Positions 52,543 to 59,658 of a DNA stretch of 64,000 nt are shown here, piece after piece. Positions within the stretch are counted from its first letter, which is position 1. Each line of letters begins with the position of its first letter. Where the stretch lies: the NCBI GenBank assembly GCA_017470815.1, contig JAFUXT010000008.1, positions 1-64,000 on the forward strand, given 5' to 3'. A model generated the notes under the pieces. The model searched no databases. It saw only the letters and a program-made list of their open reading frames with translations, and was not told where the DNA came from. The position numbers were made by a program, and so were the translations under genes. This DNA comes from a bacterium (GTDB lineage Bacteria > Cyanobacteriota > Vampirovibrionia > Gastranaerophilales > Gastranaerophilaceae).

Positions 52543-53862
52543 TTAACCCTCATGAGTTTCAAAATAACGCAAAATATCCATTATAGTTGTATCTTTACCC
52601 AAATTACCTGATTTTGTGACAATGTACTGGGTAGAATCAATATTTTTACTCAATGCAATGGCTGGCAACACTTCATCAACAAGGCTCAACTGACAAACAC
52701 CTAAAGCATCACAACACTTATAAGATGTTTCGCCGCCTAAAGTTATCAAAATAGCACAAATTTTTGATAAAACTTTTTCTGTCAATTCTGCCAAAAAATC
52801 TGTTATCATATCGGCTAAGCCTGATTTTGTTAATTCCACATTTATTGAAGAAGAATCAAAACCGTTAAAATTTTTAAATAAATTTGAGGTATGAACAAGC
52901 ACAATCCCTGTATCATGCAAGTCTTTTACAATTTTATCAACAAATTCCTCACTTACACCTTTCATAATCGTATCCATATCAAGTTCATAGACTTTTGATT
53001 TTTCGCTGTAAATACAATTGTTTTCAAGTGCATGAATCTGATTTGCCGTAATATGTGTCGCACTGCCCGATACAATAAATTTTGGCATCTTCGGAACCGT
53101 TACATTTTTTCTTTCAAGTTCGTTTTCTTTAGGGAACCAAATATTACTCAAAACTTTTGCCGCTGCAGCATTACCCACAGGCAAAATTTTATATTCAGAT
53201 TTTTGAACCGCAAGAACAGTTTGTTCAATATCTGTATTTGATGCAGAATCAACAATTATAATCCTTTTACCATCTTCAATAAGTTCGTTTATTCGGCGCA
53301 AAATCGGACCTGCACCGTCAAGAACTGTTTTTAGTTCAACAAGACCGACAAGTTTTTCCAAATTTTCACCCAACTGATGCTTTAATAATGTCGGTAAATG
53401 AGATTCTGTTATCGGGGAATGAGGGTCAGCCGCCATTTCCGTTCTTTCAATAGGTGAACCTTTCAAAAGTTGGTATCCACCGACAGTTATTCTGCCCTCG
53501 TTTGGAAACGCAGGCATAACAACCGCAGCATCCCAATCCAAAACTTCTAATGCAGAAATAATTTCAACCGCAATATTTCCTCTGACTGTTGAATCTATTT
53601 TTTTATAAAAAAAATCAGGATGAATTTTTTCAGTAAAAAGTTCAACTGCTTTTTTGACCTTTTCAAATGCACATTCCGGTGTTCCGTTTCTTGATTCTGT
53701 TGAAATCGCCCATGCCTGAGGAATATGTTCATTTATTCCCGCAACATTTTCATTAAGCAGAATGTTAGTATCCGCACCGTTTAGTTTAAACTGCAAAGCG
53801 GTATCATTCGCACCTGTCAGGTCATCTGCAATTATTCCGACAATATTTGAATTAGTAATCAT
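52543..53862 (-). CDS. DUF1537 four-carbon acid sugar kinase family protein
   Basis: The 439-residue protein begins with GIIADDLTGANDTALQ, the nucleotide-end signature of this kinase family, and has FIVSGSATHITANQI and ILITLGGETSYKCCDALGV, which bind phosphate and ATP in the C-terminal domain. Characterised members phosphorylate D-threonate, D-erythronate or 3-oxo-tetronate at the 4-OH. It overlaps ssb by one base and is followed by the pdxA-like gene after three bases. The pair forms a plausible tetronate pathway ending in dihydroxyacetone phosphate; the exact acid is not determined by what I see. Confidence 0.87.
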   Translation of the reverse strand: MITNSNIVGIIADDLTGANDTALQFKLNGADTNILLNENVAGINEHIPQAWAISTESRNGTPECAFEKVKKAVELFTEKIHPDFFYKKIDSTVRGNIAVEIISALEVLDWDAAVVMPAFPNEGRITVGGYQLLKGSPIERTEMAADPHSPITESHLPTLLKHQLGENLEKLVGLVELKTVLDGAGPILRRINELIEDGKRIIIVDSASNTDIEQTVLAVQKSEYKILPVGNAAAAKVLSNIWFPKENELERKNVTVPKMPKFIVSGSATHITANQIHALENNCIYSEKSKVYELDMDTIMKGVSEEFVDKIVKDLHDTGIVLVHTSNLFKNFNGFDSSSINVELTKSGLADMITDFLAELTEKVLSKICAILITLGGETSYKCCDALGVCQLSLVDEVLPAIALSKNIDSTQYIVTKSGNLGKDTTIMDILRYFETHEG

Positions 53863-54206
53863 TATACTGCTTCTTCTACATCTCTTTTTGAACCTAATAA
53901 CCTGATGTTATTAGCAATTATATAAAATGTTTCTCTTTCGTTTCCGGTTGCTTTATCTGTCCAGCGACGATTTGCAATTCTGCCGTCAACTGCTACAAGT
54001 CTGCCTTTTTTAACATATTCAGACGCAAATTCAGACTGCTTATCCCAAACATCAATATTAAACCAATCCGTAACTTCGGCTTTTGTTTTGGCATCCCATC
54101 TGTTTACTGCAACAGAAAAATTTGTCTTTGTTTTGCCTGATTCAAAAGATGTGAAATTTTCTGATGCATCTCTGCCAACTCTGCCTACTATTGTAACCGT
54201 ATTCAT
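53862..54206 (-). CDS. ssb: Single-stranded DNA-binding protein, no acidic tail
   Basis: The 114-residue protein is an SSB OB fold: TVTIVGRVGRDASE at the start, FSVAVNRWDAK and WFNIDVWDKQSEFASEYVKK in the middle, and VDGRIANRRWTDKATGNERE near the end. It ends at GSKRDVEEAV and lacks the flexible tail with DDDIPF-like acidic tip through which most bacterial SSBs recruit partners such as RecJ, RecO and PriA. A second, full-length SSB may be encoded elsewhere. Its stop overlaps the start of the DUF1537 gene (TAATG). Confidence 0.9.
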   Translation of the reverse strand: MNTVTIVGRVGRDASENFTSFESGKTKTNFSVAVNRWDAKTKAEVTDWFNIDVWDKQSEFASEYVKKGRLVAVDGRIANRRWTDKATGNERETFYIIANNIRLLGSKRDVEEAV

Positions 54207-54221
54207 AATTCTTACCTCTTA

Positions 54222-55223
54222 TTATTTATAAATTTTTACCAATTCCTTTACACCGTCAAGAACCTGACTCGCTTTTTCTTTTGCTTTTGCTGAACCCTCT
54301 CTTATTATATCATCAACTTCGTCAAGATGTTCTTCATAATATTTTCTGCGTTCTCTAATCGGTGCAAGAATTGAGTTTATCTTATCGCCCAACTGTCGTT
54401 TACACTGTGCACAGCCTCTTAATCCCTGCTCACATTCACTTCTGACAGTCGCAATTTCATCATCAGCACCAAATATTTTCCAATACTTGAATGCAACTTC
54501 ACACTCATCAGGATGCCCCAAATCGTCTTTGCGCAATCGTGAACGATCTGTTATTGCCGTCATAATTTTTTTGGAAGTATCATCTTCTGAGTCTGAAATT
54601 TTTATATCATTATGATAAGATTTGCCCATTTTATTGCCATCTAAACCGCAAATTAAAGAACATTCGTTTAATAACGGTTTTGCTTCATGGAAAAACTCAC
54701 CGTAAAGGTTATTAAATCTTCTTGCAATATCTCTTGTAATTTCAATATGAGCAACCTGATCAATTCCGACAGGAACCAAATCAGCATTCATCATCATAAT
54801 ATCCGCACTCATCAAAACAGGATATCCCAAAAGCCCGTAATTCATTTGTTGTCCCTGACCTTCTTTTGTTTTCAGGATTTTGACCATATCTTTTAAGGTC
54901 GGGTCACGCTCGACCCAATTTTGCGGTGTAATCATGCTTAAATATACATTAAGTTCCGCAACTTCAGGAAGTAATGATTGAACATATATAACGGATTTTT
55001 CAGGGTCAATACCGCAAGCAAGCCAATCCAAAACAACATCATAAGTGTTTTGTTTTAGTTCGTCGGTTTTATCATATTTTGTAGTCAAAGCATGCCAATC
55101 TGCAACAAAATAATAACAATCATATTTGTCCTGCAAATTCACCCAGTTTTTGATTACTCCAAGATAATGTCCAAGATGTAATTTCCCTGTCGGACGCATA
55201 CCCGATACAATAACCTGTTTCAT
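54222..55223 (-). CDS. trpS: Tryptophanyl-tRNA synthetase
   Basis: TrpRS charges tRNA-Trp. The class I signatures are TGKLHLGHY (HIGH-type, near residue 12) and GNKMGKS (KMSKS-type). The anticodon-side helices end in LDGVKELVKIYK. The open frame runs up to 55286, but the ATG at 55223, behind AAGGA, gives the normal N-terminus (MKQVIVSGMRPTGK) and 333 residues. The cysteine pair CAQCKRQLGD in the C-terminal part is seen in many bacterial TrpRS. It follows the mlaE-like gene on the same strand. Confidence 0.96.
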   Translation of the reverse strand: MKQVIVSGMRPTGKLHLGHYLGVIKNWVNLQDKYDCYYFVADWHALTTKYDKTDELKQNTYDVVLDWLACGIDPEKSVIYVQSLLPEVAELNVYLSMITPQNWVERDPTLKDMVKILKTKEGQGQQMNYGLLGYPVLMSADIMMMNADLVPVGIDQVAHIEITRDIARRFNNLYGEFFHEAKPLLNECSLICGLDGNKMGKSYHNDIKISDSEDDTSKKIMTAITDRSRLRKDDLGHPDECEVAFKYWKIFGADDEIATVRSECEQGLRGCAQCKRQLGDKINSILAPIRERRKYYEEHLDEVDDIIREGSAKAKEKASQVLDGVKELVKIYK

Positions 55224-55278
55224 AAAAATCCTTTCTATATGAAAAGTATTATATAACAAACAGAAATAAATAAAAAAC

Positions 55279-56013
55279 TTAAGCAATATAGAAAAGCAAA
55301 TTGATTAGAAAATCAGTGACAAGCATATAAATTGTTGAAAGAATAGCCGCTTTAGTAGTTGATGTACCGACCTCTTTTGCACCACCTTTTGTTTCATAAC
55401 CCTTAGATGCACAAACAAGAGCGATTAAACCGCCAAAAATACACGCTTTCAACAGACTTATATAAATATCTTTTGTATGCATCCATGCCCAAACAGAATG
55501 CCAATATCTTGCAGGATGAAGTCCTATTGTACCTTCTGCAACAGCCATACCTCCCGCAATTCCGATAAATTCCGCTATCAAAACAACCATTGGAACCGTT
55601 ATTGCCGCACCTAAAATTCTCGGAGTAAAGTAATACCCGACAGGATCGATTTTCAAAGTCTTTATTGCATCAACCTGAGAAGTGACCTGCATATTGGCAA
55701 TTTCAGCTGAAATTGCCGTTCCGGCTCTTGCGCCGATAGCCAAAGCAACAAACCCCGGAGCAATTTCTCGTATCATTACAATAGCGATAGTTCCTCCGAT
55801 ATACGCTTCCGCACCGGTCATTAAAAATTCTTTTGAAACCTGAATTGTTATAACCGCAGCCGCAATAAACGCAATTACAAGCGAAATTACCAAAGAATCA
55901 TAACTGACAGCCGCTGCCTGAGATATAACGGTCTTAAATCTCTGATTACCGCCAAAAAGATACTTGATACAAGTTATTAAATTTTGAACACAAACACCTA
56001 AAAATCTAATCAT
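55279..56013 (-). CDS. MlaE-family ABC transporter permease
   Basis: The 244-residue membrane protein has about five helices and the MlaE/YrbE signature (ALAIGARAGTAISAEIANM, EVDAIKTL-like SQVDAIKTLKIDPVGYYFTP, PMVVLIAEFIGIAGG). In Gram-negative bacteria the family moves phospholipids between the two membranes; in chloroplasts the homologue TGD1 imports lipids, which fits a cyanobacterial lineage. The ATPase and substrate-binding subunits are not adjacent. I choose the ATG at 56013: the longer frame to 56058 would run back through the terminator of the neighbouring gene and through this gene's own promoter. Confidence 0.9.
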   Translation of the reverse strand: MIRFLGVCVQNLITCIKYLFGGNQRFKTVISQAAAVSYDSLVISLVIAFIAAAVITIQVSKEFLMTGAEAYIGGTIAIVMIREIAPGFVALAIGARAGTAISAEIANMQVTSQVDAIKTLKIDPVGYYFTPRILGAAITVPMVVLIAEFIGIAGGMAVAEGTIGLHPARYWHSVWAWMHTKDIYISLLKACIFGGLIALVCASKGYETKGGAKEVGTSTTKAAILSTIYMLVTDFLINLLFYIA

Positions 56014-56021
56014 TTGTAGTA

Positions 56022-56050
56022 AATATAGCACAAAAAAAGTCGTTTGACAA
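56022..56050 (-). promoter_or_regulatory. Promoter of the mlaE-like gene, near-leaderless
   Basis: TTGTCA (56050-56045), 17-base spacer ending in TGC, TATATT (56027-56022). The ATG at 56013 is eight bases after the -10, so the leader would be about two bases. The -35 lies in the loop of the neighbouring terminator. Confidence 0.65.
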
Positions 56051-56069
56051 ACTGCCAAACGACTTTTTT
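56033..56069 (-). terminator. Terminator of the Ycf23-like gene
   Basis: AAAAAAGTCGTTTG at 56033-56046 pairs perfectly with CAAACGACTTTTTT at 56056-56069 over a nine-base loop. It starts 13 bases after the stop of the upstream gene. Confidence 0.92.
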
Positions 56070-56081
56070 AAATCTTTGAAG

Positions 56082-56840
56082 TTATACCATTTCCGGAACT
56101 TTAACTGCATTTCTTTGAGCAATTTCAACTAATGCAGAGATTGTAGCCATCATAGAAAGTTCTGAAGACAATTTATTGATACAAGAACCGCAGCCGATTG
56201 CACTTGCACCTGCTGCAAAAGCAAACGGTGCAGTGGTCGGGTTAATTCCTGTTGCTGTCATAACAGGAATTTCAACATTTCTGCAAAGTTCAATTGTATT
56301 TGAAATAGTCAATTCTGCTCTGTCCATCAATGCTCTTGCACCTGTCATTTCAGAATTTGCATGATAATGTCCTTCTGTTTGGATTAAATCAATACCCATT
56401 TCTTCTAAATGATGAGCAAGTTCAATTTGTTCTGCGGTAGAAATTTCACCCGGAACAGTAACGCAGAAAAATATATCGCTATCACCGATTAAAGATTTTG
56501 TTTCTTTAACGATATCCAAAACTTCCTGTGCGCTGAATGAACGACCTTCTTTGTATAAAGTATCAAAATTTCCTACTTCAAGACCGTCTGCGCCAAGTTC
56601 AACTGCTCTTGCAAGTTCAGATGGAACAACTGATGATACAAAAATCGGCATATCAGTCATTGAACGAACTTCACGGATTATATCTTCTCTTGCACAGATA
56701 TCAACTGCACTTGCGCCTGATTTTTCTGCTGAAGATACAACTTTTTTAATATTTTCGATATCAAAATTATCAATACCTGCGATAACTTTTACTGCTCTTT
56801 TTTCTTCCAAATGATGTTTGAATAAATCAATTCTTGACAT
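56082..56840 (-). CDS. ycf23: DUF561 / Ycf23 family TIM-barrel protein
   Basis: The 252-residue protein has the sequence pattern of DUF561: RAVKVIAGIDNFDIENIKKV at the first strand, GADGLEVGNFDTLYKEGR in the middle, DLIQTEGHYHANSEMTGARA and PVMTATGINPTTAPFAFAAG with the phosphate-binding Gly toward the end. Ycf23 is encoded in some red-lineage plastids and in cyanobacteria; its function is unknown, though the fold suggests a phosphate-containing ligand. It is a main lineage marker for this window. The gene stands alone, with GGAG before the ATG and a strong terminator. Confidence 0.9.
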   Translation of the reverse strand: MSRIDLFKHHLEEKRAVKVIAGIDNFDIENIKKVVSSAEKSGASAVDICAREDIIREVRSMTDMPIFVSSVVPSELARAVELGADGLEVGNFDTLYKEGRSFSAQEVLDIVKETKSLIGDSDIFFCVTVPGEISTAEQIELAHHLEEMGIDLIQTEGHYHANSEMTGARALMDRAELTISNTIELCRNVEIPVMTATGINPTTAPFAFAAGASAIGCGSCINKLSSELSMMATISALVEIAQRNAVKVPEMV

Positions 56841-56860
56841 AATTTTCTCCTTTTATAATT

Positions 56861-56890
56861 TCATGTTGGGCAAATATGCCCAACCTACAT
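56861..56890. repeat. CCCAACCTAC hairpin
   Basis: GTTGGGCA at 56865-56872 pairs with TGCCCAAC at 56877-56884, followed by CTACA. Same family as the repeats at 51431-51590. Confidence 0.6.
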
Positions 56891-57027
56891 CCGTTTTTCA
56901 ACTAACAAGGCAATTATACATTATTATTTTAATATTTGCAAGAACGCTATTTACCGTAAACAAATCGGTGAATACAATAAACAATAAATAAAAGTAAAGT
57001 TAGTTAAGTGAATAAGGTAAATATACA

Positions 57028-57684
57028 ATGAAAAAATTTATAACAACATTAGCAATAATATTTTGTCTTTGTACTCCCGGTTACGCACAAAACTATGACA
57101 AAGACGAACTTATAAATATCAATGTTTACGAAAAAATTTCGCCTGCAATAGTTTCGGTTGTTGCGCAATTATCTGACGGAGTATCAGAGGGAACAGGCTG
57201 TATAATCACAACTGACGGACAAATCCTGACAGGATGGCATGTTGTTGAAGGCGCAAAAACCATTGATGTCACAACCTCAAACGGTCAAACCTACAAAGCA
57301 AAATTAATTGCCAAAATGAAAGATTCAAGAGATTTGGCTCTTTTAAAAATTGAACCTAATGAAAAACTTTCAACCGTGTCATTTGGCGATAGTGAGGAAG
57401 TAAAAGTAGGGCAAAAAGTCCTTTCTATCGGCAATCCGTTTGGGTTTTCAAATACGCTTACACAAGGAATTATATCAAGAATAGATTATGTAAAAAACCG
57501 TTTTCAGACTGATGCTGCCATTAACCCCGGATGCTCGGGCGGTCCGATACTCAATTCTACAGGCGAAGTCATTGGAATAAGCCAATCAATTTATAACCCT
57601 GACCATAACATTTCAAATATTGGAATCGGCTTTGCCATACCGTCTAATGAAGCAGTAAAATTTATTGCTTCTCAAAAAAGGTAA
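57028..57684 (+). CDS. HtrA-like secreted serine protease without PDZ domain
   Basis: The 218-residue protein has a signal peptide (TTLAIIFCLCTPGYA) and a trypsin-like fold with the triad His71 (TGWHVVEG), Asp102 (DSRDLALLKI) and Ser170 (NPGCSGGPIL). The usual GNSGGP reads GCSGGP, which keeps the serine but changes the oxyanion-side residue. SIGNPFG and GFAIPSN are typical of DegP/DegQ. There is no PDZ domain, so it lacks the family's peptide-sensing module and length. It would act in the periplasm on misfolded proteins. It stands alone; a GTGAATAG repeat follows. Confidence 0.9.
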   Translation: MKKFITTLAIIFCLCTPGYAQNYDKDELININVYEKISPAIVSVVAQLSDGVSEGTGCIITTDGQILTGWHVVEGAKTIDVTTSNGQTYKAKLIAKMKDSRDLALLKIEPNEKLSTVSFGDSEEVKVGQKVLSIGNPFGFSNTLTQGIISRIDYVKNRFQTDAAINPGCSGGPILNSTGEVIGISQSIYNPDHNISNIGIGFAIPSNEAVKFIASQKR

Positions 57685-57723
57685 TAAGGTATTGTGACAA
57701 CAAGACAGTAAGACCCTTAAAAA

Positions 57724-57838
57724 TTTGTGAATTGTGAGTCATGAATTGTGAGTAGTCTTTTACGATAATTTTGCACTTTTATGACACTGAAAATTGTAAA
57801 GGACAATTCACTATTCTCAGTTCACTATTCACATAAAT
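57724..57838. repeat. GTGAATAG-family inverted-repeat element
   Basis: GTGAATTGTGAGTCATGAA, GTGAGTAGTCTTTTACGA in the left part and TTCACTATTCTCAGTTCAC plus TATTCAC on the right form inverted ends around about 115 bp, between two convergent genes. Confidence 0.65.
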
Positions 57839-57851
57839 TATATTATCATCT

Positions 57852-58973
57852 TTATTGCAACTTTTTCACAAATTCCCCTATATCCGAAGCGTCTTTTGTT
57901 CCTTCGACAAATTCAAAATCGGGGCATTGTGCGTTCAGTTCTTCTATCATATCCGACACAAGTCCCGGAATAATAATCTTTCGGGTTTTGATTGTATTTT
58001 TTATATCAAGTTCATCCAAAAATTTTGACACAATTTCGGGTGTAAAAGTTTGCGCAGACCACGCTGTCAGAACACTCATTCCGTCAGCAGGAACGATTAT
58101 CAGATATGTCGGAATTTCAAGATTTTCAAGTTCATTTGCAACCGCAAAATAGGTCAGCGCAAAATTTGTGGTCATGAAAATAATAGAATTTTCATCAGGA
58201 TTATTGTATTTGTATAACCCGGAATCAACCTGCAAAGTCTTTTGAGGGTCTGTAAAAATATTGTGCCTTAATGTAATTAATGTTGAAAATAAATCTTTAT
58301 CAAACTCCTCAAAAATGAGCATATTTGCATACTTACACAAATAATAACTTGCTCTTGCGCATTGACTATAAATATCATCATTTTTCATAACAACACAAAC
58401 AGGCGCAGAACAAGATTCGTCTTTATCCAAAATCGCCTTTTTTCTTGTTTCGATTAAATAATTTTTTGTAGTTTGAAAGTCTTGTTCCTCAATGATATTT
58501 AAACCTGATGCTTGTAATTGTTCATAAGAAATTGATGTAATCACAGAATAATTTGTCGATTTGTCATTATTTTTCAAAATAATTAAATCAACCCCAAAAG
58601 TTTGTCCGACATGGGTGTATTCAAATTCACAAATCTCTTTAATTTTTTGCTCATAATCAGGTTTTGAACAGTCAACCATGACTGCTAAAGTCGTGGGATT
58701 TATAAAAGTTTTTTCGTGGCGATACAAAACATTTTCGCCCCCGATTTTTAAATCCCCGATTTCAACAGTATTTTGCGGATGTTTTAAACTTTTGCAATAA
58801 TTTTGCCTCAATTCCTCACATACATAAGGACATTTATCAATTTCAATCTGCTGTTTTGCAAGTTTGAGAGAATAAACCATACAAGTCGGACAGCCACACT
58901 CTTTGCAATTACTTTGCGGAAGTTTTTTTGCGGCAGGCATATATTTAAAAATTTGTAACCCTGTCATTTCCAT
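57852..58973 (-). CDS. AcsC/CdhE-like corrinoid iron-sulfur protein subunit
   Basis: The 373-residue protein resembles the large (gamma) subunit of the corrinoid iron-sulfur protein. It starts with MTGLQIFKYMP and a [4Fe-4S] motif C23-x2-C26-x4-C31-x16-C48 in NCKECGCPTC...KCPYVCEEL, as in AcsC. A TIM-barrel region (TTLAVMVDCSKPDYEQKI) follows, and the end (TLAYFAVANE-like ALTYFAVANELENLEIPTY, TAWSAQTFTPEIVSKFLDE) matches the B12-binding part. Family members are about 440 residues, so this is shorter. In acetogens it passes a methyl group from methyltetrahydrofolate to acetyl-CoA synthase, which is not seen here. It begins one base after the AcsD-like gene, behind ftsH. Confidence 0.85.
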   Translation of the reverse strand: MEMTGLQIFKYMPAAKKLPQSNCKECGCPTCMVYSLKLAKQQIEIDKCPYVCEELRQNYCKSLKHPQNTVEIGDLKIGGENVLYRHEKTFINPTTLAVMVDCSKPDYEQKIKEICEFEYTHVGQTFGVDLIILKNNDKSTNYSVITSISYEQLQASGLNIIEEQDFQTTKNYLIETRKKAILDKDESCSAPVCVVMKNDDIYSQCARASYYLCKYANMLIFEEFDKDLFSTLITLRHNIFTDPQKTLQVDSGLYKYNNPDENSIIFMTTNFALTYFAVANELENLEIPTYLIIVPADGMSVLTAWSAQTFTPEIVSKFLDELDIKNTIKTRKIIIPGLVSDMIEELNAQCPDFEFVEGTKDASDIGEFVKKLQ

Positions 58974-58974
58974 A

Positions 58975-59655
58975 CTACAAAAGCCCTCGAATTACACCAA
59001 CATTATCGGGGTTTTTTACCACAACAATATTTGCACCTGCTGCCAATGCACCGGATACCGCAGTGAGTTCTATCATTTTTGCGCGCTTTTCACCACCATA
59101 TTTTGCTTCTTTTGTCTTTAAAGACTCTAATCCCGCTTCACTTATTAACGGCAAATTCAAATACTCATCATCACTTTCAAGACGAATTTTTTCCATTATA
59201 CTGTAACCGTACTCATATCCGTAACCAAGCCCGCCAATATCAGTGTTCATAAGTATTTTACCCTTGTCTAACCCCATATCTATACACAAAATATTTAGTT
59301 CTTTGGCTAAATTTATATCAATCGGTGTTTTTAAGACAACATGATGACCACCCTGAATTACAGACGGAATAATATCTTTGTAAGTTTTTTCTGTAACATA
59401 AGAAATAATACAAACTCTGTCAGCAATTTTGATAAGTTCAGGCAGCAAAATTCTGTCTGTATCATCTTTTCCGCATCCGCAAATCATTAGTGGTTTATCT
59501 GTTTTAGGCAAAATATTTTTAAAAAATTCCTTTGATTTTTCAATATCTTCGTCAAATTTAATTGCCAAAATATCACAATCAACCTTGTGCAAAGGTTGAT
59601 TGTCTGTATTTATATTTAATGCAATTAATTTTGATTTATTGTTTACATTAATCAT
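58975..59655 (-). CDS. AcsD/CdhD-like corrinoid iron-sulfur protein subunit
   Basis: The 226-residue protein resembles the small (delta) subunit of the corrinoid iron-sulfur protein, a TIM barrel. The best blocks are KPLMICGCGKDDTDRILLP, MNTDIGGLGYGYEYGYSIME and the final LTAVSGALAAGANIVVVKNP. Usual members exceed 300 residues; here the N-terminal part is short. It starts three bases after ftsH and is followed by the AcsC-like gene, so the three genes should share a message. With its partner it would form a corrinoid methyl carrier; the methyl donor and acceptor are unknown. Confidence 0.82.
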   Translation of the reverse strand: MINVNNKSKLIALNINTDNQPLHKVDCDILAIKFDEDIEKSKEFFKNILPKTDKPLMICGCGKDDTDRILLPELIKIADRVCIISYVTEKTYKDIIPSVIQGGHHVVLKTPIDINLAKELNILCIDMGLDKGKILMNTDIGGLGYGYEYGYSIMEKIRLESDDEYLNLPLISEAGLESLKTKEAKYGGEKRAKMIELTAVSGALAAGANIVVVKNPDNVGVIRGLL

Positions 59656-59658
59656 GAA

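Noticed and set aside
56014-56058. Longer N-terminus for the mlaE-like protein
   Set aside because: The extension overlaps the ycf23 terminator and this gene's own -10/-35 elements.
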